Source of the DNA: Epiperipatus broadwayi
Lineage: Eukaryota; Onychophora; Udeonychophora; Euonychophora; Peripatidae
Assembly: GCA_028023455.1 (NCBI GenBank)
Contig: JAQFVV010013085.1
Location: 124,001 to 188,000, forward strand
Length of the DNA: 64,000 nucleotides
Direction of reading: 5' to 3'
Shown: piece by piece, positions 12,058 through 23,681 of the stretch
Numbering within the stretch: the first letter of the stretch is position 1
Layout: each line of letters opens with the position of its first letter
Made by a program: the position numbers and the translations under genes
The notes under the pieces: generated by a model
The model's input: the letters and a program-made list of their open reading frames with translations, nothing else
Told to the model about the DNA's origin: nothing
Database searches by the model: none

Positions 12058-12735
12058 TCAGTGTTCATACCCATTGATTAATCCCGGCTTGTCCGAGAAA
12101 ACACTCTCGTAGGTCTCCAGTATTCCTTGAATCTTCTCTCTTTGCCCTTTACTTGGTCCTGTCATTTCATCAACTCTTTTCTCGATCACCCCCTTTACCA
12201 TGATGTACTGCAGTTTCTTCTGCCCTTCTGGCTCTCTATTCATGGTTCCCCCAAAGGGCATGGTGACTCTCCCAATTCTTGCTTGTCTGGTCCCGTAATC
12301 GATGCTACATTTTGCCATCCTCATGAAGTCAGACCCTAACACAAAGTCGTGTATCAGCCCCTCACGTATTAACACAATCTGGGTGAATTCCTGCCCTGCG
12401 ATAACTATGTTTGCCCACACCTGTTTGGTCTGTATCTTTGCTCTTTTCCCATTGGCCAGTATGATCTGGGTCCCTTTCAACGGTAGGATTTTCATTTCTG
12501 TTGGCCCTTGGGCAATCCTGTCAAAGGTTTCCTGAGCCATTACAGTCACCTGACTTCCCGTATCCAGCAGCGCCCTTGCATGAACCCCTTGGATTGATAC
12601 CTCGATTTTTGGGCACTCTTGTTTTCCCCGAGGCCCTTCCCCCCTTTCATCTTGTGTTATATTAGCTATCCTAATTTCATCAATCCCTTCTTTGACAAAG
12701 TAGTCATCGTTTTTGGCCACATCCAACACCTCCAA
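12058..12735 (-). pseudogene. Retropepsin-like aspartic protease region of gypsy pol
   Basis: Processes the Gag-Pol polyprotein. An open stretch of 225 codons contains RALLDTGSQVTV, the DTG active site of retroelement aspartic proteases, then ILANGKRAKI (flap-like segment) and FVLGSDFM (the second conserved protease motif). It lies immediately upstream of RT, as expected for Ty3/gypsy. A stop separates it from the RT start, and further stops separate it from gag. Confidence 0.9.
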
Positions 12736-12864
12736 TACTCATTTTATTTCAGTTTCCCCCTCAATAATTCATCTGATCTCCCTGGGCAAGTTGCGCCCTG
12801 CTATCCTAATTTTCCGCTCTTCCGCTACTTGGTATTCGTTTATTTTTCTTAATCTCGCCATCTG

Positions 12865-13185
12865 TCACTGTATGAAAGTACTGTATGTCTCATCCTCATC
12901 CCTTTTGCTTTGTTCGATTGCCCACCTTTCCCTTTCTTGTTGGGCTAGTCCCCAATATCTTCCCATTATGGCTCTTTGGTATTCTTCGAATGTTTCCGGT
13001 TCCTCTTTCATCGCCTCCCACCATTCCATTTCTTCCCCTTGGATGTGGCTGCATGCAATTGCTATCTTCGATTTTTCACTAAACTGCCTGCATGAGAACA
13101 ACCTCTTCAGACTTTCCACATGTCGACATGGGCTTTCGTCTCCCTTCCCTTCGAACTGTTCGAGTTTAATCCACTTTGCCTCCAT
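12865..13185 (-). pseudogene. Gag fragment of the gypsy element
   Basis: Structural protein of the virus-like particle. The 106-codon open piece starts MEAKWIKLEQFEG and shows the retrotransposon Gag pattern: F-G-K-G-D, ACSHIQGEEMEWW and F-EEYQRAIMGRYWG. It is far shorter than typical Gag proteins (300 residues or more) and has no zinc knuckle. Stop codons follow between it and protease (12736-12864). The first Met lies about 750 bp from the PBS-side LTR. It is probably a truncated or mutated gag. Confidence 0.8.
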
Positions 13186-13920
13186 TCTGTTTGATGCCCA
13201 ATTTGTAATTAATTATAATAATCCACAGCTCATTACCTACTACTCTGCAGGTCTCACTGACTGTCTTATCCTATCCTCAGATGCTCCTTGCCCTTCAAAA
13301 TTCCCACAGCTCCTGTCATTCCTCCAATTTGGTTTCTATCGCTCATACTATCCCAGGTCCCTCTGTTATATGTGCGGCTATATCTATTATATGGTTATAT
13401 GCATCTTTATATATATACATCTTTATATATATGCTATGTTGACTCCTTTCTTTAGCCCCCTTTTCTTTTTAAGTAAAACACAAAACTCCTAACAAGATCC
13501 CAGTTACAGTACTTCCTTTGTGCAAGAATATAAATACGTCTTTTAACGATGTATATATTTTTTTTATTTGCGCTTAAATTATTTGCATTTAATCTTAACA
13601 TAGAAATTAATTTATTAATTTGCTTCCTTTTAATATACGATCTTTCTTCCACGGAATCCCACTATTCCACAGCCTTCTACAACTATTAAGTATATTCGGA
13701 CGCTTGATTATTTTAGTGCTAATAAGAGAACTAAATCCCTTTCCCACTCCCTTAAGCAACATTTAATGATTTTATTTTATGGTGATTCCGAAAATTTCCC
13801 CCCGCTTTAATAGATAATTTATTCTGTTATTTCGAGCACCCTCTCTCTTTTAAATTTGCTTTCGTTGTTAGAAATGTCAGCTGTATCCACGTCAGTCCCA
13901 CCACTTGAAACAATAGTTTC

Positions 13921-13939
13921 GGGCCACGTTGAGGTGCCA
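13921..13939 (-). other. Primer binding site of the gypsy element
   Basis: On the minus strand TGGCACCTCAACGTGGCCC begins two bases after the 5' LTR end. TGG at the LTR border matches the CCA end of a tRNA. It resembles the complement of animal tRNA-Lys(CUU), which reads TGGCGCCCAACGTGGGGC, but with several differences, so the primer tRNA is a guess. It establishes the minus-strand orientation of the element. Confidence 0.8.
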
Positions 13940-13941
13940 AA

Positions 13942-15967
13942 TGTAACCGCCCCAATTCTGGCTTTCTTACCGAAAGCCCAGTAAAGACACGTCCTTTATA
14001 TCTGGACGCTTTTGCCGTATTCCTATGGTGACATTCTCGTGTTTTGGTTGATGGTTCACTTCTATGAACCTGCTGTGTTCTTGCATCTGGGGGATTACAT
14101 AATGTTCTGTGAAGATAATTTCAAACACATATACATGTACGCTTTATTTATTTTATACATAAATTCGGATTGAATCTAAGTAGTAGGTGCCAGGAGAACT
14201 TTTATAAGAGTCCACCACATATGGGCATAAGCTCACTCAACTATATCACAAAACATGCCCGTGCATCACTTCAGTCGGAAGCAAGAAACAAACACAACCA
14301 ATATCACCTTTCAAATTACATCGTATATGTGATCTTTCAATCACAATCAATCAGACTTATCATATGAGGGCCTGCCCTATATCCCACAGAATAAATTAAT
14401 CAACACTTAATATTAATCTAAGAAAGCATAATAAACATAAAAATAAATATAATCAAATCCCAACACCAAAAATATCAAATGCATCCATTCATATATAAAC
14501 AAATTTGATCGCTCCAGCACTCATTCCCTATTATTTAAATTTATGTTGAAATTCCAAGCAATTAATAACAAAAAATACTAGTTAAATAAATGTTTTATTT
14601 TAATCTGTTTAATAACAATTCATGCAGGTATATGACCGGCAAGCCGAGATAATTTAAATATAGATTTCAAGGTGACTTCGCACATATTTTAAAGAATGTT
14701 AATCTGTAGGCAAACTTATTTGGTTAGGTTCTCGAATCGTTCATTAATGGTCATGAGTAACTTTATCATTTTAGCTTAATGTTTTAATAGTTCTGGTTTT
14801 TAAAGTTATTTTACTTTGGTGCATAAGTGAATACGATAATTTAAGATATAGTTCTGGTTTTTAAAGTTATTTTACTTTGGTGCATAAGTGAATACGATAA
14901 TTTAAAGATAGCTACCTGTGGAATGTAGAAAGACTGTAAGAGGAATCCTGAGTGATGATTTCTTCTTTAACGAAGCATTCTGGCAATTTGCAAGGTCTCA
15001 AAAGCGTGTGTGGTCCTTATGTGAAGTTTCTCCGGTGTTACGAGCATCCTAGTGGCAATCAGCTGAGCTGGACGCGGAGGTTCGGTGGTCAAGCCGTGAA
15101 TTTTATGTTCAGCAATGCATCTCTGTTATATTTCTTCACGAAAGTTAGATTTTATTTCTTCTCTAGTTCTAATTTTAATCATAATAATCCTTAAAAGTGC
15201 TGTCCGGCCTTTTTGATCTCTTCCTTCTTGCCCTCACACCTTGAATTTTTTTCACCCAATCACTCCCATGCACCTGTGAGTCCCTTCATCTTATAAGTCC
15301 ATCGAGTATTAACTCAATTCAGTGATTTCTGGGATCGTTTGCACCACTTTGGAATTTAACTCAATTTGACCATTTTTTCAGGTATTGTTTTGCTGGAGAC
15401 CAAAGTCTGAGTTGTACAATAGCAGTGTACACTTTTTCTCACCTCTGTTTCTAAATTCAGCTTATTTTATCTAGGCGTACCAGCACATATCCTGCCTATT
15501 GTTTCAATTTCTCTAATTTTACATTTACTAATTACCCCCATTTAAAATAATTTTAGATCGCTTGGAATTTCAGAACATATTGCCAATTAATTAATTCATT
15601 TTCCCCTTTTGTTCAAAATGACTCAAATGATTTAATAAAAATGTCAAACTTGCGTTCAATCATTCATCTTTCTTTATTTAATTAAAAAAAATGCAAAAAA
15701 AACTGACAACTAATGATTACAGATTTATTCTTAAAAAAAAAGCAAAATAATAAAAAAAACTCTTTTACTTTTTTATTTCAATAAATTTGACAGGTACTCT
15801 TATATAGCTGCGATCATGCTTTAGAAATGGCTGTTTCTCGTTTATTATTAAAGTAAGACTGCTTTTTTAAAAGTTTTGTTCCTGTCATTCATTTCGTCAA
15901 TTGAATATATGTTTAATATAACCTCATATGCCTGGGTTCAAATCCCATGTAATGCTATTCTGTTACA
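13942..15967 (-). repeat. 5' LTR of the gypsy element
   Basis: 2,026 bp from TGTAACCGCCCC to CTGTTACA, followed by ATATATATG. It is longer than the partner LTR because a ~60-bp segment starting AGTTCTGGTTTTTAAAGTTA is present twice in tandem (14789-14847 and 14849-14910) but once at about 8310-8370 in the other LTR. The duplication arose after, or differs because of, the copying event. Confidence 0.93.
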
Positions 15968-16039
15968 ATATATATGCACATACACTATATTAGTGTATGC
16001 TATGTAAGCCAACTGGTTACAATATATATATATATATAT

Positions 16040-17930
16040 TGAACCGTATTCGATGTGTGTGTATTCGAATCACCGGCCTCTTAGGCAGAGAAGAACATAC
16101 TCGGAGAGTATGTATGCCCAAACGATAGCTATAAAGTATATAACTAACATTACATTTCCAGGACATAACTTCTTCTCGACTGTTAAGTTCAACACCAAGT
16201 TCAAAGCACTTTTTTTGTTTGTGTATAAACACGGGCGCCAGCTGCTTATTCTAAAAGAATAGACAACGCACTTTGAATAGTGGCAACTAACCCAACGCCT
16301 AAATCCACAACCAGCTCAGTTGTTTGTAATCACTAATAGATTATACTTAATTAGTGGTTAATAGACTTGATAAAGAATTTGTTAAAAAGAATTTATAAAA
16401 AGAATTGTAAAAGAATTGATAAAAAGGAATTGTTAAAAGAATTGACCGACAAATAAAGTTTAATTTTAAAGATAATTTATTAACTAACATTTATTTCTAA
16501 ATTTAAACATTTTATAATTCTAATAAACACACGCATATTTTAAATTGACATTTCTAAACTAGTTTAAATATTCTTGTTTGCTTTCATAACAAAACACTGG
16601 TAATTATCTAATTTAACTAATAGTATTGATATAAGGATCACGCACATATTAACTCATGCACACACATAATAATATTAAAGTATTACATAGCATTTGAAAT
16701 TTAATCACACACATCAATAGTTCATTTACATATGATATCGAGTTCATATAATTAGACTCTTGGAGGATTCGCATGAATTAATGGAATGCAATGGCTATTA
16801 CAGTATAGAACGAAATAAGCAAATGTTTTACCTAGGATTTTGAACGTAGATTTGTTTTCTTCTTGTTTGTTGTTTCTTCCAGTATGAATGGTTCCAGTAT
16901 GAATGCTTCCAGCCAGCTGGGATGTTTCCTTGCTGAGTTTCCTGATTTTCATGATTATTACTATCGGAGACAAATAGATATTGACGGAGATTTTCTAAGA
17001 TGTTAAGCTGACATTATTTCACGGGCAGATCTGCTGTTTTCTCGGACATCTGGGCTGGAGGTGAACGTGCATTCCAAAATATTCTCAGCACTGCATTTTG
17101 TTTCTTAACTGACTCAATTAATTTCCGAACTGCACTCTCTCAATAACTTTGTGAACTGATCTCTCTCAATCAATTTGTGGAACTGAATGTCTCAATTAAT
17201 TTGTGGAATGAATGACTGTCCGATAAAAAAGGTCTATTTATATCTGCAACGTGTTGTCTTTCTGATATCTCCGGCAAAGATCTGTTGTCAAATTCCTTAT
17301 CAATTAATCCTTTGATAAACGTGTTTTGAAAGATTGCTTAATTAGTAATAGCCATGCAAAAACGTATTGTTTTATATTAACTAATATCTAATAGCCATTG
17401 CCGTGCTTTTCAATGATAATCTTCCCTAACTTTCACATACATTTTATGTATTTACAAATGTACATATATACGCACATATATTTTTAATACAATTTACTAT
17501 TTAGTTTTAACATTATTTTTTATTTAATTAAAATTGAATGAAAAGAGATTTGCATGTATTAACTTTCTCAAATTATATTTTTACGAATACTAACAAAAAC
17601 TCTTTACTTCCTTTTACAACTCTTAGTTTCATCTCTCAAATCAAGACTCCCCCTCCCCCCTTTTGACCAATTAATTGTAGCTTTTTTATTTCAAAAACTA
17701 ACGCTAGAAAACTATTTAATTCTTATCCTTTTCGAAAACAAGCTGCAATAAATTCTTCAACATTTAATTTTATGTTTTTCTTTTATGAAAGATTACTTTA
17801 ATAATAATTTTAGATAAAATTATATGTGCCTATATCAATATAGGTACAATATATAAATATAATAAAAATTTAAGTTAATACATTTTAATGGTACAAATAC
17901 CATAATGGGTTTACATGTATATATATACAC
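16040..17930 (+). repeat. Dispersed repeat R3, copy 1
   Basis: Starts after a (TA)n tract with TGAACCGTATTC, an altered form of the TGTAACC start seen in LTRs here. Positions 16190-16940 align with 20400-20930 through CGCCAGCT, TTAATTAGTGGTT, AAAGATAATTTATTAA, GGATTGCAATGGCTA-like and TTTTACCTAGGATTTTG blocks. The remainder (16940-17860) shows no second copy here. It may be an LTR or non-autonomous element; no coding potential was recognised. Confidence 0.45.
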
Positions 17931-17940
17931 ATATATATAT
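17862..17940 (+). repeat. Left arm of TA-cored palindromic repeat M2
   Basis: The segment running ATTTAAGTTAATACATTTTA to AATGGGTTTACATGTATATA is the reverse complement of 20059-20140, which lies on the far side of the solo LTR. Together the arms would make a palindrome with a (TA)n centre, now split by the LTR. Confidence 0.7.
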
Positions 17941-20058
17941 TGTAACGAGCACTGACGTCATTACATTGTTTTTTATTATTAAACATAAAGTTAAAATAAA
18001 AAGTTCGCGTTTAAAAACTTCTTTTTTTTTTTTGTTAGACATAAAAATTGAAAATCTTAAACTCGTATATATATATAAACTCGCGCAGATGAAAAATTAT
18101 TAAAATAAAACTTTATTAAAGAAAAAGTATTTTAAAACTAAATCTTAAAAAGATTTAGAGATAAAAATATATCTTTAATTTTGGAAAACACATTAAGTAA
18201 TCAGAAAATGGAAATGATTATTTTAATTAGTAAACTAGCCTTGGGCATTTATATGTATAAACAGTGGTCAGATAGGAGAGAAAAACAATGGAATCGGACC
18301 TCAGCGAAAAGACCATCTCATCGATGATGCAATGTAAATTCAATCCTTCAAATTAATATAAAAGGACAAGTTTGAAAATTATTAAGGATTATTGAGAGAG
18401 GACAGATATGTGTTAGTGTGGAAGTGAAGGAGAAGGGATTGAAAAGACACACTCTTCAATCCCTTCAGTTCTGCTAAGAAAGAAAGAGAAATGAACTATC
18501 ATTTTCTACCTTGAGGACTAGTTAAAGCAAAAATCTCCGGATGGATAAATAAATCGGCCTTCAGAATATCAACCCCTTTAGGACGGTGTGGGAATTCACA
18601 TTCATGGCAAGCAATGGATAAAGTTGGATGTTTTAAAAATCGTAAGAACTTTATATTCACTTGAAAAAATAAGAACTCTAAATTTTAAAACTTTTTAGTA
18701 AATAATGCAATAGAATCCTATCTGACCAAACTAAATTCTTTATTAATAATGTTATTTGATGTATTTTTTATTTATTTATTTAAAATCATTTCCATTTATT
18801 TAATTTTGTTCTTTAAGTTTATTTATGGTTTCTGTTTTCCGATAAATTAAAATATATCAATGTTAAACTTAAGTCGGGCATGAATGGCTGTATAGATTTG
18901 TAAAGTTATATTAGGGGAGGGTAATCTTGGGTTATTTGTGTCATTGTTAAATTGGGTCAATGGATTGGATATATTGATGTAGTTAGTAGATGTAGTCGGA
19001 GATTCGTTACTGGCAGAATCATTTATATATATGCCACACTCACCCGTTTGCCTATGGAAGGAATTATAAGACGGTGAATGCAGTTCCTTTCTATGGAATT
19101 TTTTTTATTGTTCTTCTCGTTAGATAGATGGAATATTCCTATCTGACGAGAGTCAATATCTTCTCTTAATCTTTTTGGTGCTGTTGTATTCCGTATTACA
19201 TTAAATACATCAATATATAAGATGAATTGATGCCAGTTTGATTGCAAATTTTAGCCTAAGGTTAAATAGGGATAGAATATTTTATTTTCAAATGCAAATC
19301 TATGTAGTCTATTCATACTCGACCCTAAATAAAAATGCATTAAATTTAAGTTGTTTATAGACACTTGCATGGATTGGTTACCGGTTAAGTATGTTTTGGG
19401 TTTTCATATTTGATCAAAATATATAGACATTCGATAAATAATGATACCTTACATGAGTATCTATAATGTATTTATTCGGATGTCTTTTAAGTTATTGGTG
19501 ACAATGCAAGTATCTTATGGTGAATACTATTGGGTTACTTATAAATTTCCCTCTGCAATTGTCAGTATCAATGATTTTATATTTTGATCGTTTATGTTTA
19601 TTTTGAAATGTTTTTAACCGTTGTAATCTATGTAACCGATCTATACTCAACATTATTAAAACAAATTTTTATAATTCCATCTGTGCGAACTTAATTAAAA
19701 TGTAAACTTATAATAAAATAGAAATTAAAATGTAAATTAAAGTCTAAAGTAAAGTTAAAAATAATGTTAAATGTTAAAATGTAAACTGATACTAAAACAA
19801 TTTTCAATCTTATATGCTAATTACTGGCAGTGGCTTATTTTATTCTTTTTTTATATATACTCTTATATTATATTATTAAATCTCTGCTATTCCCTGAGCT
19901 AATGACTTGGGCTAATGACCAGAATCAAAATTTAAAAAATTTTTTTTTATTTTTTTGACTTATGTATCTGCCTACTTTATAAATTTTTCTAGGTTCAAAT
20001 TCCTAGATGGCGCCCTGTAGTGCAGATACCTTTAGTCTACCTTCTCCGGATCATTACA
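17941..20058 (+). mobile_element. Solo LTR of family LTR-2
   Basis: About 2.1 kb with TGTAACGAGCAC at the start and GATCATTACA at the end. It is the reverse complement of the LTRs at 56458-58456 and 59187-61377, so it is the same family in the opposite orientation. It contains the ~200-bp segment (about 18570-18770) that one of those LTRs has lost, and the conserved hairpin at 18432-18466. Flanks are (AT)n. No internal region is attached, so it probably formed by recombination between two LTRs. Confidence 0.88.
18432..18466. other. LTR hairpin, copy in solo LTR
   Basis: GAAGGGATTGAAAAG-ACACA-CTCTTCAATCCCTTC: a 15-pair stem with one non-Watson-Crick position and a 5-base loop. Confidence 0.75.
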
Positions 20059-20145
20059 ATATATATATATATAAACCCATTGTGGCATTTGTACCATTAA
20101 AATGTATTAACTTAAATTTTTATTATTTTATGGCAAGTCACTCTA
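20059..20145 (-). repeat. Right arm of TA-cored palindromic repeat M2
   Basis: The segment from ATATATATAAACCCATTGTG through AATTTTTATTATTTTATGGC is complementary to 17862-17940 and to 4561-4635. It marks the far edge of the palindrome interrupted by the solo LTR. Confidence 0.7.
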
Positions 20146-20199
20146 CTTGATAGGTTTAACTGGGTTTAAACCTTATTTATTATAATTTTATATTTTTAT

Positions 20200-20930
20200 A
20201 TTATGAATATTATGTGAATGGACCAGCCCTTCAAGCAGAGGGGAGAATATAATCAATAGCAGACCTATCAATGATACCCACGATCAGATTGAGCTGTGCA
20301 AAGCATAACATGATCACATTTCCAGACTGTGTCCCACCTCAACTGCTAGATTCAAACTCCTATTATCCAAGCACTTTATTTGTTTTGAGGGAAAGCTCTG
20401 GCACCAGCTAGTTACATGAAGCAACTAACATGCTGGGACAGTAGGCCCATAATCCAGCACCTGAAATATCCATAACTAGCTCAATCAAAAAGTAATACAA
20501 TAACAAATTGTTGCTTTAATTAGTGGTTTATAAAATTGATCGACAAGCATTAAGTTTAAAGATAATTTATTTTAAGTATGTACTTATTATCATGACTTTT
20601 AAACTACTTATATGAATCTTAATTAAATAAAACAGTGACTTTTCACCACCTCAGGCACACACATATTATAGTAAGGTATACAATAAAATATAGCAAAGAG
20701 TATTAAATAATACAAGGCACTTAAAAACATGCACATCAATAATTCTTTATGCATTCCAGAGAGTTCATTTTTTAATTGACTCTGGAGGCTTTAAGGATTG
20801 CAATGGCTACATTAATTAAAAATGGAAATAAGAAAATGTTCTTTATTACCTAGGATTTTGGAACGTGGATAATTCTTGCTGTTTGTTGCTTCATGTGAAA
20901 ATCTTTCCAACTGGTTGGATTTGAGGTTTT
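20200..20930 (+). repeat. Dispersed repeat R3, copy 2
   Basis: Diverged direct copy of 16190-16940. Shared landmarks include GCACCAGCTAGTTACAT versus GGCGCCAGCTGCTTATTC, AATTAGTGGTTTATAAAATT, CTCTGGAGGCTTTAAGGATT, and TTACCTAGGATTTTGGAACG. It ends near 20930, where the repeat S1 begins. No open coding frame is shared between the two copies. Confidence 0.5.
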
Positions 20931-20933
20931 TTG

Positions 20934-21150
20934 TTTGTGGAAATAGTAATCTGTACCAACTGATGATTGTTGGTGTAGCATGAAATATGTATATTGATGA
21001 TTATTTATCTTTTCAACATGTATGCAATCAGGTGGGTCAGCAATATGAGATGGCATGAAGAATTGAGAGTCATGCAAAAGTCTGAGTTCGGACCCCTGAT
21101 ATATTACATTATATGTGCAGGTGTGTGTAAGCCTATATAGTATATTAAAT
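20934..21150 (+). repeat. SINE-like repeat S1, copy 1
   Basis: Shares with 21422-21640 the order GGAAATAGTAAT, CCAACTGATGATT, GATTATTTATCTTTTCAACA, GGGTCAGCAATATGAGATGG, AAAGTCTGAGTTCG and AAGCCT.TA. In both, GAGTTCGAACTCC-like sequence matches an RNA polymerase III B box and TGGGTCAGCAAT could be a weak A box. This suggests a tRNA-derived SINE. The A-to-B distance is longer than in a tRNA, so this is uncertain. Confidence 0.5.
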
Positions 21151-21421
21151 TACATATTGAAACAGTGTGTTAAAGGTGAGACCGCCCATCCCTCGCACAT
21201 GTATGTAAATGGATTATTCTCTGGTACATGAGGAGACAGAATGACTAATGTCAACATAGGAAGGATGACAACCTTGGCACTAACATGGGATTTGAATATT
21301 CCATCATCAAATTTTCAATGAAATGGATGGCAGAAGAATTGTGGGTTGGAGTAGTTTGAAGCCTGTCCATTAAAGAATGAAGATTGGCTATCTTAGTATA
21401 AAGCTGAGCACTGATTGTATA

Positions 21422-21640
21422 TTTGTGTGGAGATAGTAATATGGACCAACTGATGATTACTGGACTAGCATGAAATATGTATATTGGTGATTATTTATCT
21501 TTTCAACATGTGTGTTATCAGTGGGTCAGCAATATGAGATGGCATGGAAAGTTGAGTGTCGTGTGAAAGTCTGAGTTCGAACTCCTGATATATTACATTA
21601 AATGTGCAGATGCGTGTAAGCCTGTACAGTGTATTAAATG
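21422..21640 (+). repeat. SINE-like repeat S1, copy 2
   Basis: Lies 488 bp from copy 1 in the same orientation, which suggests a tandem or segmental duplication. It carries the best B-box match in the family, GAGTTCGAACTCC at about 21573-21585. Confidence 0.55.
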
Positions 21641-21649
21641 AAAACCTTT

Positions 21650-22440
21650 TGGAAAATTTTATTAAAATATTCCACAAACACATAATAATTTAAAATCCTT
21701 GATTGATTTATTTCAATATAAAACACTTCACGTTTTTCCCAAGGCGTAATTTTCAATCTTTGCATGATGTATCGATTCAGAAATGATAGTGCATGTATAT
21801 TTAAAAATATAAATATTGAAAAAAAGGAATTTATTTCATACACAAAATATAGGTTATCAATAATATTCATTTAATAGTTAAACAAATAGGGATATGATAA
21901 ATTACAAAAATCACAAGATATCTGTTTGAGATAATATTAAAATTTATTCAATATGAGATTCCTAGAATGCTATTAATTCGCTTTTAGTTAAATTAAAATT
22001 TGTTATTAATTTATGTAATTGCTATGATTATTATAATAAGCTAATCTAGTTTAGACTGACCAAACATAGTATATAAATTACTGAACAATTTAAAACAAAA
22101 TTATGCATTTTTTGTCACAAGATAAGAATAAATATTTTATAAACTTACCTAGTTTTGAAGTATCATTCAGTTATATATATAAAGCTATTCACAGGATAAA
22201 CAAGTCCAAATACGCTACTAAGATAATATATACATAAGATTTCCGAAATGAATTTTTAAATAACGTCCATTTTTGTTATGTCCCGTGAATTTGTTTTCTT
22301 GTAGAATAAAATCCTTGAAATATATATACTATATATATGAACATCTCTTTCAAATGTACACACATATTTCTTTAAGTTGCTTGCTTGCTTTGACATGATT
22401 AATTGGATCTATTTTTCATCAATCTTGGAAATATATATAT
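21650..22440. other. AT-rich stretch, nothing recognised
   Basis: No repeats, domains or RNA motifs were recognised between repeat S1 copy 2 and the SINE at 22443. Short open frames here are no longer than expected by chance. Confidence 0.5.
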
Positions 22441-22442
22441 AT

Positions 22443-22542
22443 TTTTTTTCATATGGCATAGCATCGGCCGGAACGCGAACACACACACGTCTGCAACCAA
22501 CTACTTGCTTGCAAGGCGGGTGTGATGACCTCTCGGCTTTTA
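22443..22542 (-). mobile_element. Short tRNA-derived SINE, copy 3
   Basis: On the minus strand: GCCGAGAGGTCATCACACCC (A-box region), a hairpin around GCCTTGCAAGCAAG in the anticodon-arm position, then GTGTTCGCGTTCCGGCC (B-box region), then GATGCTATGCCATATGAAAA and an A-rich tail. It shares this order and tail with 26777-26888 and 28897-28988. At about 100 bp it is little more than a tRNA plus tail. No target duplication was seen. Confidence 0.75.
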
Positions 22543-23224
22543 GTAGATAATTCCTTTAAATTTTTGTATAACTTTCCAAGGAAGATCTTTTCATTAATTC
22601 TCTATAATCTAGTACTCTTTTACTATTACTCCAGATAGTTTTTTTGTTAATTGTTTATAATTCTTCCTGTAGCATATTTATTTTTAGACAATGATATTTC
22701 AGATAGTTAGTTCTTTCAGAACTGGCTGAAACTGCGTGAGATGTCACTTACCGATTAGTTAGTTTAAGAAAAAAGTGGAAGGACAAACAACATGAAATGT
22801 GATTATTTGACCACTCATATTAGATCAAACATTAACAATATTACCGAATTCTATGTTTTTAGTTTATAGAAAAGTTATAATAATACTTACAATTACTTTC
22901 GGCTGTTTCTTTAATATCTTCTAATTACTATTTTGGATTTGATGTTTCTCAATATCAATTCTGCTGTTATCAACCGTAACTACTAACTTCTTAACAATTT
23001 TCTTGACTGGACTTTCCAAAATCATGCACAAAACCTGATCAAACTTGTGAAACATTATTATGTCAAAATCCAATTTTAAAAACAATATGTGTAAGATGTT
23101 GATTTATTTTTTCTATTCTATCTGATTAATAGCTTGTTTTTTTCCATCATATAATAATTAAAATTTAATTAACTATTATAAATGATATACTTAAATGATA
23201 TAATTATACTCGCATATTCATTAT

Positions 23225-23490
23225 AATATATATTAAGGCTATAACCTTAAGACTATGCATCTAGATGCGACAGTAGGGACCTCTGCAAATCTTAACACAA
23301 GATTAATGCTCTCAAATCAAAATGCTTTAGATTCACCTATATAATTAGTAAGTAGATCAAAGATAAGAGTGGTCACCTACATTGGTCACTCTTGTCTTTT
23401 TAAATTATTAATCTTAATGTTAAGATTTCTAGAGGTCCCTACAGTCGCATTTAAGGGAATAGTTTTAAGGTTATAACCTTAATATATATT
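23225..23490. mobile_element. MITE palindrome, family M1, copy 3 (long)
   Basis: About 266 bp. The ends AATATATATTAAGGCTATAA and its complement, with GTAGGGACCTCTGCA on the left and TAGAGGTCCCTACAGTCGCA on the right, match the family at 744-939. The longer middle (23300-23410) contains a second short palindrome, GTCACCTACATTGGTCACTC-like. Confidence 0.75.
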
Positions 23491-23681
23491 ACTTAAATGA
23501 TATAGATAAATTTTATTTAAGAAAAAGAAATACTTTTTATTTATTTATCTTTACTAATATAATATTATATCACACAGACAAATTTATCAAAATATAGGAA
23601 ATTTTACGTGAAGGTTCTGTATATCATATCTTTAATTTTAAATTTATATTTAATACTTACTAAATTCAAAAATGTTTGGAA

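Larger units (their letters stand above)
7466..15967 (-). mobile_element. Ty3/gypsy LTR retrotransposon, full length but decayed
   Basis: The element is about 8.5 kb and runs on the minus strand. Two long, closely similar LTRs (7466-9428 and 13942-15967) both have TGTAAC...GTTACA ends. Internal order in the element's direction is PBS, gag, protease, RT, RNase H, integrase, PPT, which is the Ty3/gypsy order. Flanks are (AT)n on both sides, so a 4-6 bp ATAT target duplication is present but not diagnostic. Stops and frameshifts split the polyprotein into at least six pieces, so it is not autonomous now. No envelope-like or chromodomain segment was seen. The LTRs are unusually long for an internal part of only 4.5 kb. 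Confidence 0.95.

Noticed and set aside
12713-13492. 259-codon plus-strand frame across the gag-protease region
   Set aside because: It lies antisense to recognisable gag sequence and shows no domain; it is a shadow of the minus-strand coding bias.
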